Origin: Pyrus communis | Lineage: Eukaryota; Streptophyta; Magnoliopsida; Rosales; Rosaceae | Assembly: GCF_963583255.1 (NCBI RefSeq) | Contig: NC_084806.1 | Coordinates: 17,960,317 to 18,024,316 of the forward strand | Direction of reading: 5' to 3' | Length of the DNA: 64,000 nt | Part shown: one piece after another, positions 1 through 11,572 of the stretch | How the letters are laid out: the number at the start of each line of letters is the position of its first letter | Numbering within the stretch: position 1 is the stretch's first letter | Notes under the pieces: model-generated | What the model was told of the DNA's origin: nothing | Seen by the model: only the letters and a program-made list of their open reading frames with translations | The model's database searches: none | Translations under genes and position numbers: made by a program

Positions 1-1735
1 TTGATTTAAGTGTGGGGGGGAAACTAAGTATATTTGATGCAAATTCGTGGGATTTTATCACCCATAACTTCAAATGTTGTTCCTTGCTGTTTTAAGGTGT
101 TTTTAAGTTGTTTTAGAGTGTTTTAGTATGTTTTGTTTTTATAACTCCGAAAATACCATAAAAATTTGAAAAAATTGTTTTGAAAAGCCTAAAAAGAGTG
201 TTTTGAGTCGTTTTTGTGTGTTTGTGTCTTAGGGTATCTTCCAACACAATGATAAGGATTTGGTTTGTAATTGCATGACTGTTAAAAAGAGTTATAAACA
301 TAGAGAAAAGTTTGATTTACTCTTGGTAAATGCTTGGTTATGGTTATAATGTATGACTTCACATGCAATCATAAAAGAAAAATTCGTTTTTGTAACATGC
401 TTGAAGGAAGGAACTCAAACAAACGCTACAACCCTGTGAGACTCGAGCCATTACTTTCTTTGGAGAGTTATTTTCTGTGATTCTTTGTTTTCTAAAGTTG
501 TTGCATGATCTCATTATTCCTTGCTTGGTTGCTACTTAGAATGCAATTGTATCATGATAGAACTAAATGCTAGAACTTATATCCGTTTCATTCAAAGCAT
601 GATATTGATTGCATAACATACAATAAGATGAAGTTGTTAGTCAAGCCAAAATCAAAAAGCCTATCCCTTTTCATATTTCTTAATTGTTGTAAGTTTTAAC
701 CCTTTTTAGCCTTTTTCAGCCTATTTTCTTTGTTAACCACATCACCCCTTACCTAGCTTAGAGTAGGACTTTCCCATACCCTTGTTCTTGAAGTATAGTG
801 AAGCATGACTTAGAATGAACTCCTTTTGATCAATATATTGCAGAAAATAAGTGTGGGGGAAGATAATAGGGCACGGCCAAAGAATGAAATAAAGAAAAAA
901 AAAATTCGTGGAAAAATAAAAAGAAAATAGAAAAGTGTTGAAAAGAAAGAAAAAGAGTTGAAAAATAAGTGAGAATGATCTCACAAGCATTGGTTATTGA
1001 AGGAAGGGTCCAAAAGAGTGAATTTGACCCTAGTTGTTGCATGAATCTTCCCTTGTGTTTAAAAGTTGATTTCTGCCATTAAAAGTGAGTTTAAGTGTCA
1101 ATTTCATTACTTCGCTTCCTATTACTTTAAGAACCTTTGTTTTACTTTACCTTTCTTTGTTAAACCATTACCCTTATCCCCGTTACAACCCTCAACTTCT
1201 ATCTTGATGTTATGTGTTCAATTTGTGGAGTTTGAATTTGGTATGAGCTTATGGAATCACTGGTTCTCATTCTAAGTAGTAGCATTCCATTCATGAGATC
1301 ATATTCATGTCATTATCGTAAATCCAGAAAATGCTTTCTTTGTTATAACATATGTGAGATACTAGTCTTTCATGTTTACATCAATCTCTCACATATAACT
1401 AGTGTAGGGTGTGTAGTCAGAAAATCTGTGTGAAAATAGAGTGCATTCTAATAAGAAATTGAGGAAATTCTCTAAGGCATGTTACTGCATTCAAATCATG
1501 GTTTTAAATGCTTAATTGTGAACTAGTATGTGGTGACTATGAGTAAGAATGTACTTAAGTGTAAAGATGGCTAAAATCTGTGGGAATAATGATTTTTAAC
1601 TTGTCATGTGCATTGGAAATCCCTGAGACGATTGTTGGAAGGTGTAGGTTGTGTTTTGTTCGTTTTGTCTAGTTTCGTGTTCTTTTGTTGTTTTGTTTTG
1701 CTCGAGGACTAGCAAAAGATAAGTGTGGGGGTATT
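1..1735 (+). mobile_element. 3' part of the internal region of a large LTR retrotransposon (non-coding)
   Basis: No convincing protein is encoded here. The tract lies directly upstream of a long LTR and ends in a G-rich polypurine-like run followed by the LTR start TGATAGGAGC. The motif AAGTGTGGGGG occurs three times, near 8-20, 849-859 and 1721-1731, and the last copy sits 4 bases before the LTR, where a polypurine tract is expected. A long non-coding stretch between pol and the 3' LTR is typical of some plant Ty3/gypsy lineages such as Tat/Ogre-like elements; that lineage assignment is inference. Pol and the 5' LTR would lie left of the window. Confidence 0.6.
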
Positions 1736-2864
1736 TGATAGGAGCATATTCATGCGACTTAAATGGCTTGTTCTCGTGCATTTACGTTATGTTTCTTTAG
1801 TTATTTTAGTACTTTAAGCTATTTTCGTGTGTTTGTAGGTCCAAAGGGCTAAAGGAGCAAAAAGATGCATTTTGGAGACTTTTGGAGCACTTTTGGGCTA
1901 AGGATGGATAGCTTATGCTTGGAGCCAAAGTGTTGGACGAAATTGAAGACCTAATTAAAGACCAAAGTGTTGGAACCTTGTTCCCTTTAGTTTTAGGACA
2001 TTTAAAACCATTCATATTCTCCCATAGCCGTGCATTCCATCAATTCATGCACACTCAATCCAACAACACCACTCCTTAACCTTGTATTTCCAGGTTGTCC
2101 ACTTTCCTATATCCATTCCACATGCATTCCTTTAACCCACATGCACCCTTTATTCTTTCATCATTCCAGCCACTCCACATCCCTCACCAAGAAATCATTC
2201 AACACATGCATCCATAATCATTTCTCCAACCTTGCCGTGCACTCCTATCCCATTTCAGATTGCATTTCATTCATTTCACATGCATTCCATCCTTTATTTC
2301 ACATGCATACACTCATAATCATTCACACCTTGCAGCCACATGCACTCCCTTTAATTAATTCATCCTAGCTGTCAAAGCACATGCACACTCACCCTAATCA
2401 TTCACATAGCTTTAATTCACATGCAAACACATTGCATTACCATTCACCACAGAAAAACACCATCATTGCCGAGCCTAACTCCCTTTGCATTCAGCCACAT
2501 GCATTTCCACATGCACCCAGAAATCCATTATTGCCGTGCATCCCATTCCACTTTCCAGCCATTCCACATGCCATTGTCATTCCACTTCATTTCACCTTGC
2601 ATTTCCAGATTATTCCTTCATCATTGCACCACAAATCAGCCACACATTCACCCACATGCATTCCCCCTTTAATCCACATGCATTCACTCTTCATAAATCA
2701 GCACATGCATTCAATCATTCACAACAACAACCTTGCCGTGAGTTCCCATCAGAATTCCAGCATTGCACATGCATTCCCCTTACAATTTCAGCCATCCTAG
2801 CTGTTTTGCACATGCATTCACTTAACCTAGCTGTCATGTTCCCTCTCCCATCCATTCATCTCCC

Positions 2865-2872
2865 TATAAAAA
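2865..2872 (+). promoter_or_regulatory. TATA box of the 3' LTR
   Basis: TATAAAAA follows the CATGCA-rich U3-like tract. The solo LTR of the same family has TATAAATA at the equivalent place (45646-45653). Conservation of the position in two copies supports a real LTR promoter; activity is not shown. Confidence 0.5.
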
Positions 2873-3049
2873 CCATACACACCTCAATTCATTCTCATTC
2901 ATTCTTCCATATTCAGAAATTCACCAAAAACACCAATCCCTTGCCGTGCTCTCCCTTACAATCCAAACACCACCATCCTTCCATTTTCACCACTCCCCAA
3001 ACCATTCACACCATCAAACTATCCTTAGACCTTGTGCTACAACAACGAG

Positions 3050-3245
3050 GAAGAGAAGAGTGCCTAAACGTTCATACAATTCAAGTTTGAGTTGTTGGAA
3101 TGTTTAGGTGTTTCTTTGATTTCAATGTTTAAATTCAATTCTCTTTGTTTTGTACGTATGAGGAATGGAAGAGAAGAGTGCCTAAACGTTCATACAATTC
3201 AAGTTTGAGTTGTTGGAATGTTTAGGTGTTTCTTTGATTTCAAAG
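3050..3245 (+). repeat. Tandem duplication inside the LTR (unit about 118 bp)
   Basis: The block beginning gaagagaagagtgcctaaac occurs at 3050 and again at 3168. Both units carry the same stretch running into a T-rich segment. The same double block is present in the solo LTR near 45839-46035, so the duplication predates the spread of these two copies. Confidence 0.8.
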
Positions 3246-4572
3246 TTATGAGGAACTAAACCCCCCCTTTGCTAGGGGGGATTCGAAATATATGTTTATG
3301 CTTGCATTTTGATTTGATTACTTCTAATTGCGTTTCATAAGTTGTGGATTCAATTTGTTTAACCGTTTAATTGATAACTTATTTATGTATGTTTATTGAG
3401 AATGCGTGCTTAATTTTCATGCATGAATATGACGCTAGAATATAAGTGAGTTTCACCTAATAGTTACGAACTTATATTCACAAGTAGTGGAGGTTGCTTA
3501 TAAACAATCGCGTTAAACGAATTCTTGGCATAAGTTTCATGCGTATTCCATAGTAACGAATGCCTCATCAACACTTATAATTTTCATAGAGCGTAATGAT
3601 TCTTGCTTGTATCTCTATTATGAAATCATGTAGGGGACTTGTGGGGAATGTTTTGAATTGTTGTATGCGCTAACCCATCCAATTCAATAACGTTAGGAAG
3701 ATTTGAAGGTTAATTCGTGCATCACGGTTAACTTGGGGTGTTGAGAATTCATGGTTTATTGAAATGCAATTGGAAATCATTTTATTATGCAAGTGTAACA
3801 TGTATGGAGATGAACCCCTTGGCTAGCATCCATTCATTCCATTTCATCAATTTCATATTTACATTCTGTTTTATTTGCAATCTGTCCATTTAAGTTAATT
3901 TCGTCCAAAACTCAATCCCCCTTTACTTTATTGTCTAATTTAGTTAGAAAGTGTCTTAGTTTGTGTTTTTAAGAGTCTTGAGTCAAGTTACAACTTAATT
4001 TCGTCCAAATTTGTGTTTGTGCTCAAATCTGCCCAGAAAGTGGTTTTTAGGCAGATTTGAGTGTGTTTGTGTTGTTTTGAGTCTTTTGGTTTGTCTTAGT
4101 GTTTTAAAGTTTAGTTTTGCATTCTTTGAGTCTAGTTTAGTGTTCTAAATATTGTTTTTACGTTTTTGAGTCAAATCCAAGTGATTTTGCAATCCCTCCT
4201 AATCCCCGGTCCAGAACGATCCCTACTTATACATATACTACAATTGACAAAAAGAGGGTTTAATTTGTGCGCGTATAATTCTCGCATCAGCCGGCCATGA
4301 TGTTAGGGTTTTATCCTACACATGGGGGCATCCTATTGGCCAAGGTTTATGGAGAAATATTCTCAAGATATTAAATAGGAAATAATATCTTGAGATAATG
4401 GAGTAAATATCCCTAATTGATTTAAATAAGGATTACTTACTTGAATTGAGTCAATCTTCAATTGGAATGTATTAAAGATAGAATTTGGGTAATTAATCCT
4501 CATCTTTAATGCTTTGACATTTCCTTGCCAAGGGCATGTGAGTTATGGACAGTCGTATTCAGCTACATGGAC

Positions 4573-6003
4573 TAAGGGTGGGCAAACATGTCTTGGACCT
4601 GTGGGTTAGGACGGGTCTATGCGATTCGAGGCGGGTTCGGGGTGGGTACAAAAACTATAAACAAAAAAATAGGGCAGGGCGGGTCAGGTCCATATAAATA
4701 ACGGGGCAGATCGGATCCAAGAATTTGAAAAAACAGGCCCCCGGCCCCAAACCGTTGATAACATTTTGATTAAATCTTAACCACTGACATAGTCACACAC
4801 ACACAACCTAACGAACCTCGAGGTGCAGAATTTCATGAAAACCAGGGAAGACCATCACTCTCGAGGTTGAGAGAAGCGACACTATCGACAATGTCAAGGG
4901 CAAGAACGGCATTCCACCGGACCAGTAACGCCTGATCTTCACCAGTAAGCAGCTCGAAGACGGCCGAACCCTAACTAGCTACAACATCCAGAAAGAGTCG
5001 ACTTTTCATCTGCTGCTGAGGCTCCGAGGAAGGATTATTAAGCCTTCTCTGATGCCCTTGGTTCACAAGTACAATCACCAGAAGATGATTTGCAGAAACT
5101 GTTATACTTGTCTACATCCAAGGGATGTGAACTGCAAGAAGAAGAAGTGTGGCCACAGCAACCAGTTAAGCCCCAAGAAGAAAACCAAGAAGAAGATGTT
5201 GGTTGTTGCATGTCAAATTTTAGATTATGCAGAATTACAAAGCGGAAAAGTAAGAGAATTTTCTTTTGCTTATGATCTAAGCGCAGGTCTCCAAGATGAA
5301 GCCTTTCTAGTGTAAAGATTTTAGGTTTTTTAAATTAGAATTTGTAGATTGATGATTGATCTGTTACTACCATTTAGGGTTTTCTTAAAATTTGAATTGC
5401 ATTTCTGATTTGTGTTGGCTTTTTTTTTTTTATGGTTCTGATTTTATGGTCTTCTCCTCTCTTCCTGACGAGTAAGGAAGACGGCTTGAATGGTCCGACT
5501 TGCATCTAGGTTGTCATGGAGGAAATCAAGAAACAGTTGCTCGATGGCTGAGGAAGACGACTTGAACAACGTCGTCCCCTTCTTTGTTGTGCGGTGCGGT
5601 GCTTGGTCAATCGCAAGTACTTCGACGGTTACGAAAGAAGCTAGTTCTTTTAGGGTTTTTTTTTTCTTTTTTTTTTTGTGCTTTTGTGTGTTTCTATTTT
5701 GGGCTCTTCCCTTGGGCTAGGCTTTCGTTTAGTGTTGGGGGTTCACTATTTATTATGTGTTTAAAGTGTATTTGGGCCCTTTGTATGTACTGATAATGAA
5801 ATTACCTTCGACCCAAAAGAAAAAAAGAAAGTAATAGGAATCGTGGACCCGCCCTAAACCGACCCGTTTAAAATGGGCTGGGTTAGGTCTGATTCTAAAA
5901 CTCTAAAGCTCTTTACCCGGCCCGACCCACCCTGTTACATTTTAAAACAGGTAGGGTCTGGTTCCTTTAAATTTGGGCCCGACTTGGCTCGTGCCCAGCC
6001 CTA
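4573..6003. mobile_element. Non-autonomous hAT-type DNA transposon (1.43 kb) with captured gene sequence
   Basis: The ends are imperfect terminal inverted repeats: TAAGGGTGGGC on the left, and GCCCAGCCCTA on the right, whose reverse complement is TAGGGCTGGGC. An 8-bp target duplication, acatggac, flanks it at 4565-4572 and 6004-6011. Eight-base duplications and TAGGG(C/G)TGGGC-like ends are typical of plant hAT elements. The undamaged target is visible in copy B near 16011-16018, where the flanking sequence runs straight through, which confirms a clean insertion. Subterminal regions are rich in GGCGGGTC/GACCCGCC-type words. No transposase is encoded; the interior holds a ubiquitin-eL40 pseudogene. 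Confidence 0.8.
4823..5207 (+). pseudogene. Ubiquitin-60S ribosomal protein L40 (eL40) fusion pseudogene inside the hAT element
   Basis: Translation across frames gives a recognisable ubiquitin moiety (pieces such as [44 protein letters not shown]). It is followed directly by the eL40 tail ([32 protein letters not shown]) with all four zinc-binding cysteines. In functional genes the fusion is cleaved into free ubiquitin and a large-subunit ribosomal protein. Damage: the start codon reads GTG at 4823-4825, a small deletion shifts the frame after MKT, codons around QDKE are missing, a TAA replaces a Gln codon after PPDQ, and the final ubiquitin Gly-Gly reads Gly-Arg. No intron is visible, which favours a retrocopy, but I cannot exclude capture of DNA. 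Confidence 0.9.
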
Positions 6004-6141
6004 ACATGGACTTTCAAGGGTGCTAAGCTGCGCATGGGAGTATCCGAGGAGCCTGCCCATTTAATGAGGGCAATCTTGTCTTTCTAAAGCAAAAGTCCAC
6101 ATGTCACCTCTAGAATTTTTTGGATTATTTTAGGCTCCATA

Positions 6142-7969
6142 AATGCCCCTATACCTGTTAAGCTGCATGTAGGAAAATGAAATTCCAAGCTACATGGGTG
6201 TGTAGAGTTATTTCCAAATTTCATGTAGATCTCCTTCTTTGACTTGGAGATAGACCCTTCTAGGAAAAGGAAACCAATTGCCCCCAACACCGATTTAATT
6301 CTGCCTTAAGCAGGGGATTAAATAAATTTAGAGAATAATCTTCATTCCAACAAGGAAGAAAAAAGCTAAAGCAAAATTTTTTCCCACTAGCTCTCTTCTT
6401 CTCTTGCCCTTGCAAAGAGTCAATTCTTATTATAGTTTTTCTTCTCCACGCTGCACCAAGGTACGAAAAAAGGTAATTTTCTTTGTCTTCTTAGGTAGTG
6501 CTGTCGTGAGGTAGCCGTTGAGGTGGTGCGGTATGTTAGCTAGTAAAGGCCAAGAGATCCCTCGGCGGGTACCGAAGAGGTGGCGTGAAATGGGCCATGG
6601 CTTAAGCTGCTTAGCTCGATTAGAACCAAAAGTAGCTATGCATCTAGGGTTGCGACTTGAGGCGGTAGGGCACAGTACATAGCGAACTATGGGGCTTGAG
6701 CTCCTTCTAAGGGCCTGAATCTAACATGGTACAGTCAGGCATGTTGGATGGTATGAGGCAACTGAGGTCTCATCACAGGTTTATTGATGCCTCGAGCAAA
6801 GGTGGTATAAGAAGGCGAGGCGAATGGTGTGCTAGGTGTGGAGTTGAGCAAGCCGCGAGGCTCTAGCCCTTCCAGATTTGGGGTTAGCATAGGCCAAGTA
6901 TAACGAGGTAGGCTCGGGCCTACTATACCATGAAGGAAGAAAGACAAAAAAGCATGGGGCGTCATCTTTCTTGCTTGTGACTTGGGCCGCAGGTTGGGCT
7001 TCCTAGGCCAAGAATTATATGTCTGCGACCATGGCTTAGGCGTGAAGCACTGTGTTTGGTGGGCTGGACACAGGCTCATGTTGCTGAGAAGAGAAAGATG
7101 TGGGCCAAGGACTATGTGGGCCAGGCGTCAGTTAGAGAGAAAATGGCACCAGGTCGTGAGGCTTAGCGTATACTGTTAAAGAGCTTATCGTTGATCTGAC
7201 TTCTCCCAAGAGAAAGAAAAAGATTGTTGAGTTTAAGCCTAAGAAACCTGCTGCTTCGAACGTGGCCACGACCGTTGCTAAGAGGATTGTCTAATAAAAA
7301 AGTTTAGTGATGGCCTTAGTGTCTAGGTTCGTATCGAAGCATGCGTCGATAGCTAAGTCTGGTTCGATTTCTGAGAGGTTCGCCGCTATGAAAAGTGGGA
7401 AGGTGGATTTTGCTGCTAAGATAGCGCCTGGGCCTGCTCCTCCTTCTACTGCGACTGATTCGTATGCTGAGAAAGGGAAGTCTGCTTGCGTGGGCAGTTG
7501 TGAGAAATCCATCGAGTCTGGTTCTAAAGAGTTTCCTAAGGTTTGTGTGCTATTGAAGGTTGACTTGCCTAAAAACGTCGATGCATACATTGTTAATAGT
7601 GTTAGGATAATTGTACATTTCGGCTTTAGCTTTTGCAAAACTTAAAGTGTAGACCGTCGGCTGAAAACACTGGTAGTGTGACCCGGCCCTTGGTGGAATG
7701 TTTAATACTTTGTCTAATCTTGCTTGGTAAAATCACCCTTCATGGGTTGCAGCAATTAGAACCATGGTTCATTCTTGAGCTTACGAAGAATCTGGCTAAT
7801 TGGAACTGTGAACTTGGTGTACATTTCAGGCGCTGAGTCATCTCTGTTTGTGGAACAGTCCCTACGATTTTTTGTTTGATTGATCCCACTGAACTGCTTA
7901 GCCTTGTCCCATAGTGCGTGCTTCTCTATCAATCATACAAAGCTGTTAAGGTTAGTTCCCTGCCCATGA
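6142..7969. other. TE-derived spacer without a recognisable gene
   Basis: This lies between the putative LTR copy A and the minus-strand gag fragment, so it probably belongs to the interior of the old minus-strand element. A pyrimidine-rich stretch near 6385-6420 would be purine-rich on the minus strand and could be its polypurine tract. On the plus strand, 7190-7645 has a Lys/Ala/Ser-rich reading frame (about 112 codons from 7307, with a lysine-rich run upstream interrupted by a stop near 7291). I recognise no domain in it. Confidence 0.4.
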
Positions 7970-8509
7970 TCAATTTTCCAAATAAAAGGTGTTCGATGGG
8001 AAACCTATTTTGAATACTGCCATTGCTATGCCTTCGTTGCAGCTAACAATCTTAGCCTTCTTTACCTTGAACATCTTGATATAGTTGCAAATTGATTCAT
8101 TTGGGTCTTTCACGATGTCGAAGAAGTGGTTGGACATCTTTTTAATTAAGACGTAGGACGAATATTCCTTGGTGAAAACCAAAGAAAGTTCATTGAAGTT
8201 CCAAATTAAATGCGGTTGTAAAGCATGGAACAAGTCATGTGTATCGCCCTGCAATATCATAGTGAAAACCTTACACATGAGAACGTCATTATTGATGTAA
8301 AGAATCATAGCGTTGTGGTAATGTTTCAGGTGCCTGTCCAAATCTTCATCTCCCTTGAAAAGGGTGAAATGTGGCGGGCTAAACCTTCGTGGTGGCTCTA
8401 TCTGCTCGATTTCGTTCATAAATGGTGACCTGCTCATTTTGGCCACGTCTCTTCGAAGTGCATCGTTGGTAGTCTCAATGCGTTGGAATACGAGCCTTTG
8501 TACTTCCAC
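7970..8509 (-). pseudogene. Ty3/gypsy gag fragment (retrotransposon gag domain)
   Basis: The 179-residue reading frame has the layout of the plant retrotransposon gag (capsid) domain. In order it shows a PPHFTLFKGDEDLDRHLKHY segment, then LMCKVFTMILQGDTHDLFHAL, then a FNELSLVFTKEY stretch, then a basic KKMSNHFFDI.KDPNESICNYI block, ending near ..MAVFKIGF. In Ty3/gypsy elements this protein packs the RNA. No protease, reverse transcriptase or integrase follows on the minus strand, so this is a fragment of a non-autonomous or deleted element. The LTR element at 9157-14627 is inserted upstream of it in its own orientation. Confidence 0.75.
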
Positions 8510-9156
8510 CTGGATTTGCCTCTGGTAGGGCAGTAGAGCCTCCAGCTACCCTTGCTGTTGACCTGCTAGTCTATGTTGCTCTTTTGCATGTCATGCTCGT
8601 CTATGCCACGGTTGCGGTGCACTGGGTTCTTCTTTGACGCTCACTGTCACGCTTGGCGAGGGCTGCCAGTGGAACTCGAGCTAGACTGCTCTCGTGCTCT
8701 CCTCGGCCCATCATGTGGTTGCCTATTCTCGTGCCCCTCAGAAATATCTCTTTGTGGGCCTAGCCTCGTGGGGACACTTGCTTGGAATGTCTGAAGTGCT
8801 CGTCGGAGTGTGGACCCAACCTCGAATGCACATTAACTCGTGAGCCAAGTCGGGAATGAACGTTTCTATGCGCACTGAGGCAGGAGAAGATGTTTTCCCA
8901 AGGGCCAAAATGAAAGTGCACACTTCCCGAACTCACGATTCGTGACGGGCTGAGTGGCTATTTCCTGAGACGTCGCTAGAATGAGTCACCATCATCTGTC
9001 CTTGTCCTGCTTCGAGACACCTTGTCTAGAGGCACTGCATCTTGATGCGCTTAAGGAGTTGGTTCACCAAGGTGGTCTACTGCACGAGGGCGCTGGTCAA
9101 GTCAGCGACCTGCTACGGCAAGTAATGTTCGCCATTTGGATTGAAAGAGTATGGAT
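8510..9156 (-). other. Degenerate interior of the minus-strand gypsy element, upstream of gag
   Basis: GC-richer than its surroundings, with broken reading frames on both strands and no domain I can name. It continues on the other side of the 9157-14627 insertion, at 14628 onward, judging by position and base composition. Confidence 0.4.
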
Positions 9157-10544
9157 TGTAATACCCCAGAAAATTTAAATATATGAATTGGATATTCATA
9201 ATTATGAATATGTGAAAAAACTTGAGAATTTATATTAATTCAAAAAAGTTTAGATTTAAATTAACTAGTTACGAGGTTTAAAGTTTGGACATTAATTATT
9301 TAAAATACGTAGACCTTTCGAGGTCACAATTTATATTTTTTAATAGAGCTCGACCTCACGAACACTTGGACGCAAACCGTTCGTGAAACGGAGTTATAAC
9401 GAAGAAGATATAAATGAGCAAAGAAAAGGGTGAAATGGTCATTTTACCAATTTCTGGAGGACTCCAGATCTTCTGGAGCAGAGAGGAGTGGAGCCACGTG
9501 GCGGGCTGTGAGAGAAGGAATTGGGCAAGGCCCAATCAGAAACGAAGGAAATGAGGGAAAGGAAGAGGAGGGAGAAGAAGAGAAGGAAACAGGGTCTCCT
9601 CTTTAACCCATGTGACCCGGTTCGAGACACCAAGCTCTGACACCAATTCCGGCGTTTTTCTAGCAAGTTGGACATTGCCACCTCCTTCACTCGACTCAAT
9701 GACTCTCCTTCTTCCAATTTCAACTTAAAATATTGGGGAATTGGCTTTGATTTAGTGTAACCCGCACCGGTGGGTGCAATGGGTCCGTGTCTTCGATTCT
9801 CCAATTCTGAAACAATTCCATCAAATTACTATCACTAATAGACTCCCCTAAAGGTCTGGAACAAAGCCTAAACAATTGTAGGGGCGGCGGAGCACCGGAG
9901 GTGGCGAATCGAGGACACCCATTTATAGGGTTTCCGGCGGGTTCGAGGCAAATTGGAGCCTTTCCAAGCCAAATTGGACTTGACCGTAGGTATAAAGTTT
10001 TCTCTGCTCTTTGAGATCTTCATTTTTGTAAAATTTGGGAATTTTTAGAAATAGTTGAATTTTCCGGCGAGCCGAGGCGGCCGACCGCCATTGGCAGTGA
10101 CGCACGGCCAGGGAGCCGACATTGTGTTTTTATGCGAATTTCATTATTCCAATTATGCTTTTGAGACCTAACTACTATGATTTGAATATTAATACGATTG
10201 TGGTATATGTTGGATTAAATGAATATATTGGTTTTGGTTTGAATTTTTGGAAATGTGAACTACGAATGGCTTGATCCCTGTTTAGGGTACGTAGGCAGTC
10301 TAATGAGATGTTAGATGCAGCCATACAATAAGTGAGATTAAATAAACGAGACAAAGCTTTGATTGAGAAATTGTACTAAGTAAGGAGTTTGGAATTTTAT
10401 TATGAAAGGAAATCTTATGTTTTGTATATTTAAATTCTAGTCATAAATTGTGTGAACGTTTAATAAATCAAACATGAAAATTAAATTGGGCCTATCATTG
10501 GAACTATTTCTCGAAAATAGATATTTTGGGGCCGGGGCGTGACA
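9157..10544 (+). repeat. 5' LTR of the 9157-14627 element
   Basis: The TGTAATACCCC start and GTGACA end are shared with the 3' LTR. Reading frames at 9439-9804 (minus) and 9923-10105 (minus) correspond to LTR sequence and have shadow counterparts in the 3' LTR, so they are not genes. Confidence 0.85.
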
Positions 10545-10546
10545 AA

Positions 10547-10558
10547 TGGTATCGGACC
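10547..10558 (+). other. Primer-binding site (initiator tRNA-Met type)
   Basis: TGGTATCGGACC lies two bases after the 5' LTR end. The canonical plant site is TGGTATCAGAGC, so it has decayed at three positions. Confidence 0.7.
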
Positions 10559-11249
10559 AAATGATCCTACTCTAAGAGATGCACTATTCGTGAGTCTTGT
10601 TGGTGTGAATTATGACATGCATTGTGGTTGCATTAATTCATATTTTTAGGAATAAAGTGGCATTCATGTTTTATATGTGAAATACATATATAAATTGTAT
10701 TATGATTGTGGTGCAATTTCCTTGATAAATATGAAAGTTTCGTTAATGAGAATTGTGATTTGCGTTTATAATGCATTATTTCTAAGTTCTTTGGGTAATG
10801 AGAAAGTTATGTGAAATATATCTATATATGTTGAGAATCATCATGAAGTGAAATGAATTGGATTGACATTATGTTATGTATTATGAGATATTATTGAGTT
10901 GTGGGTGTTAATTATGAATTCTATTGATATTGCTTTATTTCATAAGTTTTATGAGTATGACGGAAATTATGTGGAATGCATATATTGCGAATTATAATGC
11001 TTTGAATTGAATTGAATGGGAGTAGGAAATTTTTAAAATAGGATATTCATGTTATAGCTTTGAAGATGAGCATTTGATTAAAGTTTTGGATTAATCTTGA
11101 ATGGAATCGATATTATGCTATGCATTATGATAATGTTGAATGTTAAGGTGATTGGGCGGTGGTGATAAGTAGATGGAGAATTTGTATTATACCTGGCACT
11201 TGAGAAATTGAATTTGGCAAAACAAAGCCCGTGGATATAAGGGTGGATA

Positions 11250-11572
11250 TGTGAATTGGGCAAAAGGCCCATGGATATGTGAATTGGGCGAAAAGGCCCA
11301 TGGATGTGAAATTGGGCGAAAAAGACCCGTGAATGTGAATTGGGCAAAAGACCCGTGGATATGTGAATTGGGCGAAAAGGCCCGTGGATGTGAAATTGGG
11401 CGAAAAAGACCCATGAATGTGAATTAGGCAAAAGACCCGTGGATATGTGAATCGGGCGAAAAAGGCTCGTGAATGTGAAATTGGGTGAAAAATGTCGTGA
11501 ATGTGAAATTGTGTGAAAAATGTTGTGAATGTGAAATTGGGCGAAAAAGGTCCGTGGATGTGGAATTGGAAG
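11250..11572 (+). repeat. Minisatellite of about 29-31 bp units in the element interior
   Basis: Degenerate units of the form gtgaattgggcgaaaaggcc followed by cgtggat(at) occur about ten times. Apparent minus-strand proteins here (repeats of HIHGPFRPIHIS type) are products of the repeat. Confidence 0.85.

Larger units (their letters stand above)
1736..4289 (+). mobile_element. 3' LTR (about 2.55 kb) of the element entering from the left
   Basis: The LTR starts TGATAGGAGC and ends CGCATCA. It matches the solo LTR at 44381-46913 at both ends and in blocks throughout. Bases 2030-2860 are a pyrimidine/CA-rich U3-like tract with many CACATGCATTC-type words. A TATA box (TATAAAAA) lies at 2865-2872, with transcription expected just downstream. 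Bases 3050-3245 contain a tandem duplication with a unit of about 118 bp. The 3' target-site copy should be gccgg at 4290-4294; the left partner is outside the window. Reading frames at 2030-3090 (His/Ser/Pro/Thr-rich) are artefacts of the repeated words. Confidence 0.75.
4290..6141 (-). mobile_element. Copy A of a dispersed segment, probably the U3 of a minus-strand LTR, interrupted by a hAT insertion
   Basis: Bases 4290-4572 and 6012-6141 together align, with scattered substitutions, to one continuous block at 15735-16146. They share the GGCCGGCCATG start region, the ATATTCTCAAGATATT block and the end TTTTAGGCTCCATA. In copy B a minus-strand TATA box (TATAAATA) follows this block, and a minus-strand gag fragment lies between the two copies. 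The pair therefore probably represents U3 parts of the two LTRs of an old minus-strand gypsy element. The left edge of copy A is cut by the LTR element that ends at 4289. Confidence 0.5.

Noticed and set aside
2030..3090. Several overlapping plus-strand reading frames of 83-201 codons rich in His, Ser, Pro and Thr
   Set aside because: They lie wholly in the CATGCA-rich U3-like part of an LTR; the open frames follow from repeated CA/TC words lacking stops, and overlap one another in different frames.
9439..9804. 121-codon minus-strand protein, with a related frame at 13395-13769
   Set aside because: Both lie in the same position of paired LTRs, differ by frame-breaking changes, and have no domain.
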